A DNA stretch of 64,000 bases from positions 186,001 through 250,000 of the forward strand of contig NZ_SMAI01000005.1 in the NCBI RefSeq assembly GCF_004346185.1. The letters are read 5' to 3'. Position numbers and translations under genes: made by a program. A model generated the notes under the pieces. That model was not told where the DNA came from. It worked only from the letters and a program-made list of their open reading frames with translations, and did not search any database. Every line of letters starts with the position of its first letter. The first letter of the stretch is position 1. The DNA is from Aquabacter spiritensis. Its GTDB lineage: Bacteria; Pseudomonadota; Alphaproteobacteria; Rhizobiales; Xanthobacteraceae. Of the stretch, positions 1-8,674 are shown one piece after another.

Positions 1-1
1 G

Positions 2-1429
2 GTTGTGGGTGCCGACGGCGAAGTGGTGCGCTGCGTCGGCACGCTCACCGACGTCACCGGCGAGCGCATCGCGGCCGAGCGCCTGCTGCACGATGCGGTG
101 CGCGACAATCTCACCGGCCTGCCCAACCGCGAACTGTTCGCCGACCGGCTGGAACAGGCCCTCACCTTCGCGCGCATCGACGAGACGCTGAAGCCGACGG
201 TGATGTTCATCGACATCGACCGCTTCAAGCAGGTCAATCTTTCGGTCGGCATGGCGCTGGCGGATTCGATCCTTCTGACCGTCGCCCGGCGCATGATGCG
301 GCTCCTGAAGCCCCAGGACACGCTGGCGCGCATGTCCGGCGACCAGTTCGGCCTGATCCTGATGTCGGAGCGCGACCCCGAGCGCATCACCACCTTCGCC
401 GACACGCTGCGCCGCTCGCTGCGCGCCCCCATCAGCTTCGCCGACCGCGAGGTGTTCATCACCGCCTCGATCGGCCTCGTCCTGTCCGGCCCGGATCTCA
501 CCAAGCGCGCGGACGTGCTGAAGGATGCCGAACTCGCGATGTATTACGCCAAGCGGATCGGCGGCGACCGCATCGAGGTCTTCCGCCCCGCCATGCGCCA
601 GCAGAAGATCGACCGCGTCGCCCTCGAGGCCGATCTGCGCCAGGCGCTGGAACGCGACGAGATCCTGGTCCGCTTCCAGCCCATCGTCCGGCTCGCCGAT
701 CGCGGCATTGGCGGCTTCGAGGCGTTCCTGCGCTGGCGCCATCCCACGCTCGGAGAGCTCGCCGCCGACGAATTCCTGCCCATCGCCGAGGAGACCGGCC
801 TGATCCTCGATCTCGGCCTGTTCGCCCTGGAGCGCGCGGCGCGCCAGCTCGGCGCGTGGCAGCGCCAGGTCCGGGTCGAGCCGCCGCTCTTCATGAACGT
901 CAACGTCTCTTCGCGGCAATTGCTGCGGCACGATCTGATCCAGGACCTGAAGGCGGTGCTGGCGCGCAACGCGGTGGCGCCGGGCTCCCTGAAGCTCGAG
1001 GTCGCCGAGGCGCTGGTGATGGAAAATCCGGAATATGCGGCGGTCATGCTGGCGCGCATCCGCGAGCTCGGTGCCGGTTTGTGCCTCGACGATTTCGGCA
1101 CCGGCCAGTCGGCCCTGTCCTACCTGCAGCGCTTCCCGTTCGACACCATCAAGATCGATCGCCGGTTCGTCCAGGAAAGCGCCAAGGGCGCCGCCCGCGC
1201 GGCACGGCCCATCATCGTCGGCTCGATCATCGACCTCGCCCATCATCTCGGGATGGAAATCATCGCCGAGGGGCTGGAGAAGGACACCGAGGTGGACGAG
1301 ATGACGCGCTATGGAGCGGAATACGGCCAGGGCGTCATTCTGGGAGAGCCGCTGACCAGCGACGAGTGCCGGGCTCTGTTCGAACCGGTCGCGCCCGAAC
1401 CGCGCCGGCGCCGCTCGGCCGCTGGATAA
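2..1429 (+). CDS. C-terminal part of a PAS-GGDEF-EAL cyclic-di-GMP protein (5' end outside window)
   Basis: The reading frame is open from the left edge, so the true start lies outside. The first ~25 residues look like the end of a PAS/PAC sensor domain (VGTLTDVTGERIAAE). A GGDEF domain follows, with the typical entry DNLTGLPNRELF. Its signature is degenerate: SGDQF (visible residues 111-115) replaces GGDEF, so diguanylate cyclase activity is doubtful. The EAL domain reads EAF at 239-241, which keeps the metal-binding Glu. It also keeps DDFGTG (362-367), KIDRRFV and AEGLE, so c-di-GMP phosphodiesterase activity is plausible. A small phosphodiesterase with a regulatory pseudo-GGDEF is the likely reading, inferred from motifs only. 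The gene is followed within 30 bp by the convergent yqgE gene. Confidence 0.9.
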   Translation, partial: VVGADGEVVRCVGTLTDVTGERIAAERLLHDAVRDNLTGLPNRELFADRLEQALTFARIDETLKPTVMFIDIDRFKQVNLSVGMALADSILLTVARRMMRLLKPQDTLARMSGDQFGLILMSERDPERITTFADTLRRSLRAPISFADREVFITASIGLVLSGPDLTKRADVLKDAELAMYYAKRIGGDRIEVFRPAMRQQKIDRVALEADLRQALERDEILVRFQPIVRLADRGIGGFEAFLRWRHPTLGELAADEFLPIAEETGLILDLGLFALERAARQLGAWQRQVRVEPPLFMNVNVSSRQLLRHDLIQDLKAVLARNAVAPGSLKLEVAEALVMENPEYAAVMLARIRELGAGLCLDDFGTGQSALSYLQRFPFDTIKIDRRFVQESAKGAARAARPIIVGSIIDLAHHLGMEIIAEGLEKDTEVDEMTRYGAEYGQGVILGEPLTSDECRALFEPVAPEPRRRRSAAG

Positions 1430-1456
1430 GGCGGGCGCCGCGCGTTCCGCCCCGCG

Positions 1457-2074
1457 TCAGGCGTGACCGGCGTCGCGCGACAACATGCCGGGCACGATGC
1501 CGATCCGCCGCATGGCGCGGTCGTATTTGCTCTCGATCGCGTCGCCGAACAGGAGATCCGCGTCGGCGGGGCAATGAAGCCAGCCATTGGCCTGAATTTC
1601 GGTCTCGAGCTGGCCCGGAGCCCAGCCGGCATATCCCAGCGCCAGGACCGCATTCGACGGCCCGCGCCCTCCGGCAATCGCCTTCAGAATGTCCAGCGTC
1701 GCCGTGAGGCAGATGCCGTTGTCGATCGGCAAGGTGGAATTCTCGATGAAATAATCGGCGGAATGCAGGACGAAGCCCCGGCCGGTCTCGACCGGCCCGC
1801 CCTTCAGCACCTTCACCGCCTCCGCGGTCTTCGGCAGGAGGATGCGGTCGGCGGCCGGCACGACGTCGAGCTGGACCAGGAGCTCGGCGAAATCGATATG
1901 GCTCGCGGGCTGGTTGACCACGATGCCCATCGCGCCCTCGGCCGAATGCGCACACAAATAGACCAGGGTGCGGGAGAAGCGCTCGTCCTGCATGGACGGC
2001 ATGGCGATGAGCATCTTCCCGTCGAGAAAATCGGGCGGACCGAAGCAGGAAGGGCTCGTGATATCGACCGTCAT
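1457..2074 (-). CDS. YqgE/AlgH family protein (UPF0301)
   Basis: The 205-residue protein has the standard length and the family hallmarks: an N-terminal [13 protein letters not shown] segment, [35 protein letters not shown] and a late [12 protein letters not shown]. These proteins are cytosolic and of unknown biochemical role. The Pseudomonas member AlgH has been linked to alginate regulation. The ATG at 2074 gives the usual N-terminus. The gene diverges from the DsbD-like gene at 2219, leaving a 144-bp shared promoter region. Nothing around it suggests a specific job. Confidence 0.93.
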   Translation of the reverse strand: MTVDITSPSCFGPPDFLDGKMLIAMPSMQDERFSRTLVYLCAHSAEGAMGIVVNQPASHIDFAELLVQLDVVPAADRILLPKTAEAVKVLKGGPVETGRGFVLHSADYFIENSTLPIDNGICLTATLDILKAIAGGRGPSNAVLALGYAGWAPGQLETEIQANGWLHCPADADLLFGDAIESKYDRAMRRIGIVPGMLSRDAGHA

Positions 2075-2218
2075 CGGCGAAGCCTACCGCGCCGGAGGCG
2101 GTTTGAAAACGCCCAAGCGGCACCGCCGGTCCCGCGCCGCGGCCGATGTCGCGCTCCGTAACGGGAACGTGCGCGCAACGGCTTTGCGCTCGAGGCGCCG
2201 ACGCGCTAGGCGCATAGC

Positions 2219-3067
2219 ATGATGTCCGTGCGCACCGCCCTCCTCCTGCTGCTCGCCCCGCTGCTGAGCGCCGCCCTGATCACCGGTGCGCGCGCCGGGG
2301 CGGGCGAAACCCCATGGGTCGGTGTCCAAGGCGCCGAGGTGCGGCTTTTGTCCGGCCGCGTCGTCGACGGCACGCTCGAAGCCGGCATCGAAATCCGCCT
2401 CGCTCCGGGATGGAAGACCTATTGGCGCTACCCCGGCGACAGCGGGGTGCCACCGGACTTCGACTGGTCCGGGTCGCGCAATCTCGGCATCATCGCGGTC
2501 GCCTACCCGGCGCCGCGCCGATTCTCCGACGGGGCCAGCGGTTATTCCATCGGCTATAAGGGGGCGGTGGTGTTTCCCGTGACGGCGCGGATCGCGGCAC
2601 CGGGAACCCCATCCCGTCTCGACCTCACGCTCGACTTCGCCGTGTGCGAGGCGCTGTGCGTCCCGGCGCAGGCCAAGCTCGCCCTCGACATCCCAGCGGA
2701 CGGCGGCAGCGCCGTCCCGGCCCTCGAAGCCGCGCGCGCCGCTTTGCCGGTGCCCGCGCCTCTCGGCACGGCCGCGACGCCCGGAATTGTCGCCATCGAT
2801 CTCGACGATACCGCCGCGCCGCCGCTCGTCACGGTGCTCGCCCGCGCCAAGGCGCCGGCCAGCGCCGATTTGTTCGCGGAAGGTCCCGACGGATCCTGGG
2901 CGCTGCCTTTGCCGGCCCGCAAACCGGGGGAAGACGGCCTCGTGCGCTTCACCTTCGCGCTGGACGGGATGCCCGCCGGTACGGATTGGTCGCGGGCGCC
3001 CCTCCGCCTGACCCTGACGGATGCCGGCAAGGCGATCGAGACGATCGCTCCGCTGCCGGCGAAGTGA
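2219..3067 (+). CDS. secreted DsbD-type N-terminal (alpha) domain protein
   Basis: This 282-residue protein starts with a clear Sec signal peptide (about residues 3-27, ending ARA). The mature part matches the periplasmic alpha domain of thiol:disulfide interchange protein DsbD: APGWKTYWRYPGDSG near 62-76, then a Cys pair C143-x3-C147 in a CEALCVPAQ context. The transmembrane beta and thioredoxin gamma domains of full DsbD are absent, so this is a stand-alone periplasmic thiol-exchange domain. It presumably accepts electrons from a separate CcdA/ScsB-like membrane partner not in this window. Its stop TGA abuts the convergent DUF971 stop, so there is no intergenic space for a terminator. Confidence 0.85.
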   Translation: MMSVRTALLLLLAPLLSAALITGARAGAGETPWVGVQGAEVRLLSGRVVDGTLEAGIEIRLAPGWKTYWRYPGDSGVPPDFDWSGSRNLGIIAVAYPAPRRFSDGASGYSIGYKGAVVFPVTARIAAPGTPSRLDLTLDFAVCEALCVPAQAKLALDIPADGGSAVPALEAARAALPVPAPLGTAATPGIVAIDLDDTAAPPLVTVLARAKAPASADLFAEGPDGSWALPLPARKPGEDGLVRFTFALDGMPAGTDWSRAPLRLTLTDAGKAIETIAPLPAK

Positions 3068-3436
3068 TCAGCCGCGGGTGAGGCCCTGCGTCTTCAACGC
3101 TTCGAGGTACCGGCCGAACCGCTCTTCCTGCTCGTCGCCCAGGGCCCGGAGATAGGGCCAAGTATAGAGGCCGGTCTGATGGCCGTCGTCGAAGACGAGG
3201 CGGACCGCATAGGCGCCGACGGGCTCGACCGCCACGATCCGCACGGCGCGCTTTCCCGGCACGGTCTGCTTCTCGTGGGGGGCGTGGCCCTGGACCTCCG
3301 CGGACGGACTTTCGACACGCAGATACTCCGCCGGCAGGGTGAAATGCGCGCCGTCCTCGAAGCTGACGACGAGCGCATGCTTGTCCTCGATCAGACGCAC
3401 TTCGGTCGGCCAGGCATTGGGGTCGGCTGCGGGCAT
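3068..3436 (-). CDS. DUF971 domain protein (first of two in the window)
   Basis: The protein has 122 residues and consists almost wholly of a DUF971 fold (the N-terminal domain type of gamma-butyrobetaine hydroxylase, also seen fused to Mrp/ApbC Fe-S carriers). Signatures are WPTEVRL near residue 10, FTLPAEYLRVESPSAEVQGH, and the C-terminal LVFDDGHQTGLYTWPYLRALG. No Cys is present, unlike the second DUF971 protein at 15936-16286. Such stand-alone proteins are common in proteobacteria and have no established role, though links with Fe-S metabolism have been suggested. It is convergent with the DsbD-like gene and divergent from moaA. Confidence 0.88.
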   Translation of the reverse strand: MPAADPNAWPTEVRLIEDKHALVVSFEDGAHFTLPAEYLRVESPSAEVQGHAPHEKQTVPGKRAVRIVAVEPVGAYAVRLVFDDGHQTGLYTWPYLRALGDEQEERFGRYLEALKTQGLTRG

Positions 3437-3603
3437 GGGGGCTCCGAAAGGCGGGATCCGAGGGCGGGAATGTGCCGGTCACGAGCGCGCGACCGCGCCC
3501 CGTGCATTCCGGCACCGGGCCTATCAATACGCGCCCGGCATACGATATATAGAGGAGTTCAAGGACGGCGAGGAGACCGTCCAGTCCATGGCAGGAGCGC
3601 GAG

Positions 3604-4656
3604 GTGCATCGGATCCTGAGAGATGTGAGCGATCGTGGACCGGGGTCCGGGGCGGCGTTGGGGCCGCTGATGGACACGTTCGGCCGCCACGTGACCTATC
3701 TGCGGGTGTCGGTGACGGACCGCTGCGATTTTCGCTGCGTCTATTGCATGTCCGAGCACATGACCTTCCTGCCGAAACAGGACCTTCTCACGCTCGAGGA
3801 ACTCGACCGTCTGTGCTCCGCTTTCGTGGCGCGCGGCGTGCGCAAGCTGCGCCTGACCGGCGGCGAGCCGTTGGTGCGGCGCGACGTGATGACCCTGTTC
3901 CGCGCCCTCTCCCGACATCTGGAAACCGGACGGCTCGAAGAGCTGACGCTCACGACCAACGGCTCGCAGCTCGCGCGCTACGCTGCGGATCTCGCAGCCT
4001 GCGGCGTGAAGCGGGTGAACGTCTCGGTCGATACGCTCGATCCGGACAAGTTCCGCACCGTCACCCGCTGGGGCGACCTCGGCAAGGTCATGGAAGGCAT
4101 CGCCGCGGCGAAGGCCGCCGGAATCAAGATCAAGCTGAATGCCGTCGCGCTGCGCGACGTGAATGCGGGCGAGATCGCCGGCCTCATGGAATGGGCGCAC
4201 GGCGAGGGCCACGATCTGTCCTTGATCGAGGTGATGCCGCTCGGCGAAGTCGGCGCGGAGCGCGTCGATCAGTATCTGCCGCTGTCCGAGGTCCGCGCCG
4301 GGCTGGAGGCGCGCTTCACCTTGATCGACAGCGCGCACCGCACCGGCGGTCCCGCCCGCTATGTCGAGGTGAAGGAGACCGGCGGGCGGCTCGGTTTCAT
4401 CACGCCGCTGACCCACAATTTCTGCGAAGGCTGCAACCGCGTCCGCGTCACCTGCACCGGCACGCTCTTCATGTGCCTGGGCCAGGAGGATGCCGCCGAT
4501 CTGCGGACGCCGCTGCGCGCCTCGCCGGACGACGCAGTGCTCCAGGCGGCGATCGACGCGGCGATCGTCCGCAAGCCGAAGGGGCACGATTTCGTGATCG
4601 ACCGCACCACCCGCATTCCCGCGGTCTCGCGGCACATGAGCACCACCGGCGGATAG
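3604..4656 (+). CDS. moaA: GTP 3',8-cyclase MoaA (molybdenum cofactor biosynthesis)
   Basis: This is a radical-SAM enzyme that converts GTP to 3',8-cH2GTP, the first step of molybdopterin synthesis. With the GTG start at 3604 it has 350 residues. An AGGAG ribosome site lies 6 nt upstream of that GTG. An internal ATG at 3670 (328 residues) is the alternative. The SAM cluster motif C-x3-C-x2-C reads CDFRCVYC (C41 onwards with the GTG start). The second, substrate-binding [4Fe-4S] site is FCEGC with a third Cys in LFMCLG. The C-terminal GG tail needed for activity is intact (STTGG). An AT-rich stretch at 3515-3555 is the likely promoter. csaA follows immediately with no gap. Confidence 0.96.
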   Translation: MHRILRDVSDRGPGSGAALGPLMDTFGRHVTYLRVSVTDRCDFRCVYCMSEHMTFLPKQDLLTLEELDRLCSAFVARGVRKLRLTGGEPLVRRDVMTLFRALSRHLETGRLEELTLTTNGSQLARYAADLAACGVKRVNVSVDTLDPDKFRTVTRWGDLGKVMEGIAAAKAAGIKIKLNAVALRDVNAGEIAGLMEWAHGEGHDLSLIEVMPLGEVGAERVDQYLPLSEVRAGLEARFTLIDSAHRTGGPARYVEVKETGGRLGFITPLTHNFCEGCNRVRVTCTGTLFMCLGQEDAADLRTPLRASPDDAVLQAAIDAAIVRKPKGHDFVIDRTTRIPAVSRHMSTTGG

Positions 4657-5010
4657 ATGGATATGACGGCCCCCGGCCCGATCACCTTCGAGGATTTTCT
4701 GAAGGTCGACATCCGCGTCGGCACCATCGTGGCCGCCGAACCGTTTCCCGAGGCGCGCAAGCCGGCGATCAAGCTCAGGATCGATTTCGGGCAGGAGATC
4801 GGCATCAAGCGCTCCTCCGCCCAGATAACGGTGCATTACGCGCCCGAAGACCTGGTCGGCCGGCAGGTTGCCGCCGTGGTCAATTTCCCGCCGCGCCAGA
4901 TCGGCAAATTCCTCTCGGAGGTCCTGACGCTCGGCTTTCCCGACGCGGCCGGCGCCGTCGTCCTGATCGGACCCAGCCGAACCGTGCCGGACGGCGGACG
5001 CCTGTTCTAA
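4657..5010 (+). CDS. csaA: CsaA-type tRNA-binding-domain protein
   Basis: The 117-residue single-domain protein matches Csa[24 protein letters not shown] at the start, SSAQITVHY in the middle, and [18 protein letters not shown] followed by SEVLTLGF at the end. It is an OB-fold related to the C-terminal domain of MetRS. CsaA was described as a secretion-linked chaperone in Bacillus; its function in proteobacteria is unclear. Its ATG follows the moaA stop codon directly, so the two genes are almost certainly co-transcribed. Why it is coupled to molybdenum cofactor synthesis is not known. The next gene, an alcohol dehydrogenase, converges on it with a 5-bp gap. Confidence 0.93.
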   Translation: MDMTAPGPITFEDFLKVDIRVGTIVAAEPFPEARKPAIKLRIDFGQEIGIKRSSAQITVHYAPEDLVGRQVAAVVNFPPRQIGKFLSEVLTLGFPDAAGAVVLIGPSRTVPDGGRLF

Positions 5011-5015
5011 GCCGA

Positions 5016-6143
5016 TCAGAAGGTGATGACATGGCGCACCACCTCGCCGCGGTCGAGGCGGTCGAATGCGGAATTGATCTCTTCGAGCGGGCCGGTGCTC
5101 GACAGCAGCCTCTGAACCGGCAGCCGCCCCCGCTGATAGAGGCCGATGAAGCGCGGAATGTCGCGCGGCGGCACGCAGCCGCCCTGATAGCTGCCTTTGA
5201 TGATCCGCTCGTCGGCGACGATATGGACCGGTGAGAGCGAGATCCGTGCGTTCGGATTGGCGAGCCCCGCCGACGCCGTCGTGCCACCGCGCCGGGTGAT
5301 CTTGTAGGCGAACTCGAAGGCGGGCGCGGCCCCGGCCATTTCGAGGGCATGGTCGACGCCGCCGCCGGTCGCCGCGCGGATCGCCTCGGCGGCATCCGGG
5401 TCGCCGGCAAGGTAGGCGTCGGTGGCGCCGAGGGCGAGCGCGAGATCGAGCTTCGCCTGCGAGAGATCGACCGCGATGATGCGTTCCGCGCCGGCCGCGA
5501 CGGCGCCGAGCACCGCCGAGAGACCGACGCCGCCAAGACCGATCACGGCCACGCGCTCTCCCGCCTTGACCCGGCAGGTGTTCACCACCGCGCCCACCCC
5601 GGTCATCACGGCGCAGCCGAACAGCGCGGCGTCGACCAGCGGCACGTCGTCCGGAATCTTCACGACCGAGCGCCGCGAAACCACCGCATGCTCGGCGAAG
5701 CCCGACACGCCGCAATGGTGGTAGGTGTCCGTGCCGTCGTCGCAGCGCAGACGCAGCGCGCCCGACAGGAGCGTGCCGGCTCCGTTGGCCGCCTGACCCG
5801 GCGCGCACAATTGCGCGCGGCCGTCGAGGCAGGGCAGGCACTGGCCGCAGGTGGGGGTGAAGCTCATCACGACATGATCGCCCGGCCGGAGGTCCGCGAC
5901 GCCCGCACCGGCTTCGACCACCACGGCCGAGGCCTCGTGGCCGAGCACCATGGGGGTCTGGCGCGGCCGGTCGCCATTGATCACCGACAAATCGGAATGG
6001 CAGAGGCCGGCGGCCGCGATCTTGACCAGAACCTCGTCGCGGCCCGGGGGATCGAGATGCACCGCCTCGATGGTCAGGGGGCGGGTCTGCGCATAAGGGC
6101 GCGCGACCGGCGACGACCTCAGGACGGCGGCGCGCACACGCAT
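5016..6143 (-). CDS. zinc-dependent alcohol dehydrogenase (MDR family)
   Basis: A medium-chain dehydrogenase of 375 residues from the ATG at 6143. A GGGAGAAAG ribosome site sits just before this ATG, which favours it over an upstream in-frame ATG at 6164. The catalytic zinc motif is seen in GLCHSD and GHEASAVV. The structural zinc site is the Cys series in TCGQCLPCLDGRAQLC. The Rossmann motif GLGGVGLS is followed by AVDLSQAK; the Asp predicts NAD(H) preference. It resembles the aryl-alcohol and S-hydroxymethyl-glutathione-type branch. The substrate cannot be told from sequence. It lies 60 bp downstream of the convergently unrelated yeiH gene on the same strand. Confidence 0.9.
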   Translation of the reverse strand: MRVRAAVLRSSPVARPYAQTRPLTIEAVHLDPPGRDEVLVKIAAAGLCHSDLSVINGDRPRQTPMVLGHEASAVVVEAGAGVADLRPGDHVVMSFTPTCGQCLPCLDGRAQLCAPGQAANGAGTLLSGALRLRCDDGTDTYHHCGVSGFAEHAVVSRRSVVKIPDDVPLVDAALFGCAVMTGVGAVVNTCRVKAGERVAVIGLGGVGLSAVLGAVAAGAERIIAVDLSQAKLDLALALGATDAYLAGDPDAAEAIRAATGGGVDHALEMAGAAPAFEFAYKITRRGGTTASAGLANPNARISLSPVHIVADERIIKGSYQGGCVPPRDIPRFIGLYQRGRLPVQRLLSSTGPLEEINSAFDRLDRGEVVRHVITF

Positions 6144-6203
6144 GGTCTTTCTCCCGGATTCCACTTTTGGCGGAGCATGGCGCGGGCGGCGGAAAAAGAG
6201 AAG

Positions 6204-7247
6204 TCAGGCGCCGAGGAGATCGATCAAACCGAAGGTGAGGCCGGCGATGAACAGCCAGGCGGCGGCACCGAGCGCCAGCGGGCGCCAGCCCTTCGCCTTG
6301 AGCTTGCGTATGTCGGTCTCGAGGCCCATCGCCCCAAGGGCCAGAGCGAGGAGGAAGGTGGTCGTCTGGACCAAGGCCGGCTTGGCCTCGGCCGGCACCA
6401 GGCCGAAGCTGTTGACGACGATCATCGCCATGAAGCCGAGCACGAACCAGGGGACCGGAGGCGCCGCCTTGCCGGCAGCGTCCGTGCCACGCGCGCGCCG
6501 CAGGGCGACGAAACCGAGCCCCAGCACCAGCGGCGCGAGCAGCATGACGCGCGTGAGCTTGGCGACGGTGCCGAATTCCCCCGCCGCCTGTCCGCCCTGG
6601 AATGCGGCGGCCACGACCTGCGCCACCTCGTGCACCGACGCCCCGACCCACAGGCCATACGCGTGGGGCGCGAAGCCGATGACCGGCAGCAAAACCGGGC
6701 TCAACAGCATCGCGGCCGAGCCGAATACGGTCACGCACGCCACCGCATAAGCGACGTCCTCGTCGCTGCCGCGCGTCACCGTATTGGTGGCGACCACCGC
6801 CGATGCGCCGCAGATCGCTGTGCCGGCGGCGATCAGTTCGGAGAGCTTGGGATCGACCCCCATCAGGCGGCCCATCCAGCGCGTGACGAAGAAGGTCGCG
6901 AACAAAGCGAAGGCGACGATACCAAACCCGATCGGGCCGATCATGCGGACCTGCGCAAAGGTGAGTTGCAGCCCGAGCAGGATGATGGCGAACCGCAAAA
7001 TCCGCCGCAGCGCGAACTTCACGCCGGGAATGGCCCAGGCCGGGGTGCCGACGAGATTGTGGAAGGTCATGCCGACCACGGTCGCGATCACGAGCGGACT
7101 CAGAACGCCGATCACCGGCAAAAGCCGCAGGGCATAAGCGAGGCCGGCGATCGCCGCCGTCAAGACCAGACCGGGCAGAACCCCCGTCCCGGCACGCCAT
7201 CCATCCGCCCGTTCGGGCGCGGGAGGGGCGGCACTCTTTTCGGCCAT
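6204..7247 (-). CDS. YeiH family putative sulfate exporter
   Basis: The protein has 347 residues and about 10-11 hydrophobic segments, with the family landmarks [39 protein letters not shown] and NSFGLVPA. The family (UPF0324/YeiH) is annotated as putative sulfate exporters. Related TauZ proteins sit in sulfonate-degradation operons, but the cargo has rarely been shown. It lies on the minus strand 1.4 kb beyond the ABC/AprA-like block. That is a suggestive location for sulfur-anion export, although it is a separate transcription unit from fpr-fdxA (105-bp gap). The ATG at 7247 is the first good start. Confidence 0.88.
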   Translation of the reverse strand: MAEKSAAPPAPERADGWRAGTGVLPGLVLTAAIAGLAYALRLLPVIGVLSPLVIATVVGMTFHNLVGTPAWAIPGVKFALRRILRFAIILLGLQLTFAQVRMIGPIGFGIVAFALFATFFVTRWMGRLMGVDPKLSELIAAGTAICGASAVVATNTVTRGSDEDVAYAVACVTVFGSAAMLLSPVLLPVIGFAPHAYGLWVGASVHEVAQVVAAAFQGGQAAGEFGTVAKLTRVMLLAPLVLGLGFVALRRARGTDAAGKAAPPVPWFVLGFMAMIVVNSFGLVPAEAKPALVQTTTFLLALALGAMGLETDIRKLKAKGWRPLALGAAAWLFIAGLTFGLIDLLGA

Positions 7248-7352
7248 GCGTCGGTCCCTCGTGGCGCGGCAGGGCCGCGGCGTCCGCAGGCTCAGAGATA
7301 CGCGCCTCTTCCGGGATTCATCAAGCGGTTCCGGCGCACGGGGGAACCGGCT

Positions 7353-8129
7353 TCAGCCGCGCTCCGCGAAGGCCTTCTCGACGACGAAATGGTTCGGCCT
7401 GTGGCCCGCCCCCTCCTCGAAGGCGTGCGCCTCCAGGAAGGTTCGAACGTCGGCGATCATCTGCGGGCTGCCGCAGAGCATCACCCGGTCATGCGCCGCA
7501 TCGATCGCCGGCAGGCCGAGATCCGCGACCATCTGGCCGCTCGCCATGAGATCGGTGATCCGGCCGCGATTGCGGAACGGCTCGCGGGTGACGGTGGGAT
7601 AGTGCAGCAATTGCGCGCCGGCATAATCGCCGAGGAATTCGTGGTCGCGCACGTCGGCGACGACGGCCTCGCCATAAGCGAGTTCGGCCACTTCGCGGCA
7701 GCCATGGACCAGGATCACGCGCTCGAACCGTTCGTAGGTCTCGGGATCCTTTATGATCGACACGAACGGCGCGAGGCCGGTGCCGGTCGAGAGCAGATAG
7801 AGCCGCTTGCCGGGCTTCAGATTGTCCAGGAGGAGGGTGCCGGTGGGCCGCCGCCCGACCAGGATCGGATCGCCCGCCTTCAGCGCCTGGAGGCGCGAGG
7901 TGAGCGGCCCGTCAGGCACCTTGATGGAGAAGAATTCGAGCCGGTCCTCATGGGTCGCGCTCGCCAGCGAATAGGCGCGCAGCAGCGGCTTTCCCGCGAC
8001 TTCGAGGCCGATCATGGTGAATTGCCCGCTCTTGAAGCGGAACGCCGTGTCCCGCGTGGCGGTGAAGCTGAACAGCCGGTCGGTCCAATGGTGGACGTCG
8101 AGCACGGTTTCCTGGGCGATGTTGCTCAT
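7353..8129 (-). CDS. fpr: ferredoxin--NADP(+) reductase
   Basis: This 258-residue FAD enzyme exchanges electrons between NADPH and ferredoxin. The FAD-binding motif RAYSLAS (R-x-Y-S) is present, followed by the NADP-binding LLSTGTGLAPF, GCREVAELAY, and LCGSPQMI near the C-terminus. The start is the ATG at 8129 (MSNIAQETVL); the frame is open further upstream but that stretch lies inside the fdxA gene. It starts 25 bp after the fdxA stop. The fdxA-fpr order strongly suggests that FdxA is its redox partner. Confidence 0.95.
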   Translation of the reverse strand: MSNIAQETVLDVHHWTDRLFSFTATRDTAFRFKSGQFTMIGLEVAGKPLLRAYSLASATHEDRLEFFSIKVPDGPLTSRLQALKAGDPILVGRRPTGTLLLDNLKPGKRLYLLSTGTGLAPFVSIIKDPETYERFERVILVHGCREVAELAYGEAVVADVRDHEFLGDYAGAQLLHYPTVTREPFRNRGRITDLMASGQMVADLGLPAIDAAHDRVMLCGSPQMIADVRTFLEAHAFEEGAGHRPNHFVVEKAFAERG

Positions 8130-8154
8130 CGATCTGCCTGTCTCGGTTCGGTCA

Positions 8155-8490
8155 TCAGGCCCCTCCGGGGGCCTCGCTGAATGCGGTCTCGAACTTGCCG
8201 TCGACGTCCATCCACGCTTCGGCGTCTTCCGGCGGTTCTTTCTTCTCGGCGATGTTGGGCCATACCCGGGACAGCCGGTCGTTGAGTTCCAGCCAGCGTG
8301 CGGCGGTCGGGTCGGTGTCCGCGACGATCGCCGCGGCCGGGCATTCCGGCTCGCAGACGCCGCAATCGATGCATTCGTCAGGGTTGATGACGAGCATGTT
8401 CTCGCCCTCATAGAAGCAATCCACCGGGCAAACCGCGACGCAATCCATGAATTTGCAGCGAATGCATTTGTCGGTGACGACGTAAGTCAT
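8155..8490 (-). CDS. fdxA: seven-iron ferredoxin FdxA
   Basis: The 111-residue protein is a [3Fe-4S][4Fe-4S] ferredoxin of the FdxA type. The first Cys cluster (C9, C12, C17, C21, with C25) reads [14 protein letters not shown]. The second is [12 protein letters not shown] near residues 40-51. The long C-terminal helix region ([12 protein letters not shown]) is typical of the family. The start at 8490 (MTYVVTDKC) is the classical N-terminus; a start at 8502 would add four residues. It is followed by fpr, forming an electron-transfer pair. Its upstream region holds a large perfect inverted repeat (8546-8586). Confidence 0.96.
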   Translation of the reverse strand: MTYVVTDKCIRCKFMDCVAVCPVDCFYEGENMLVINPDECIDCGVCEPECPAAAIVADTDPTAARWLELNDRLSRVWPNIAEKKEPPEDAEAWMDVDGKFETAFSEAPGGA

Positions 8491-8545
8491 GGGCGCATCC
8501 AATGGTATGACCAGAAGAAGCTAGCATTCGGCTGCCGGGGCCGCG

Positions 8546-8586
8546 GCTTTTTTAGAATTCGAACGACAACTAATTTCTAAAAAAGC
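8546..8586. repeat. 12-bp perfect inverted repeat upstream of fdxA
   Basis: GCTTTTTTAGAA (8546-8557) and TTCTAAAAAAGC (8575-8586) are perfect reverse complements, separated by 17 bp. The repeat is AT-rich in very GC-rich DNA. It lies 56-96 bp upstream of the fdxA ATG and about 40 bp from the terminator of the ABC operon. As RNA it could act as a terminator on either strand. As DNA it could be an operator or promoter element of fdxA. The spacer contains CAACTAATTT, which resembles half of the palindrome at 16322. Confidence 0.6.
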
Positions 8587-8625
8587 GCCGCGCGGCACGA
8601 GCGGGAGCGGGACCTTGCAAAGAAA

Positions 8626-8647
8626 AGGCCCGGACGGATCCGGGCCT
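8626..8647 (-). terminator. rho-independent terminator of the first ABC operon
   Basis: AGGCCCGGA (8626-8634) pairs perfectly with TCCGGGCCT (8639-8647) around a 4-nt loop. On the minus strand the stem is followed directly by a T-rich run (TTTTCTTT). It lies 28 bp after the stop of the ATP-binding subunit gene, so it ends the substrate-binding/permease/ATPase transcript. Confidence 0.8.
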
Positions 8648-8674
8648 CGAAGGTCGGCGGCACCGCACCGTGCG

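Noticed and set aside
3472-3515. Molybdenum cofactor riboswitch before moaA
   Set aside because: A GTGCCGG/CCGGCAC stem exists, but it lies upstream of the likely promoter region and no Moco-riboswitch core could be recognised.
3559-7200. 1213-codon open frame on the minus strand across moaA, csaA, the alcohol dehydrogenase and yeiH
   Set aside because: It is a shadow of several well-identified genes in other frames; the low-complexity Arg/Gly/Ala composition shows no domain.
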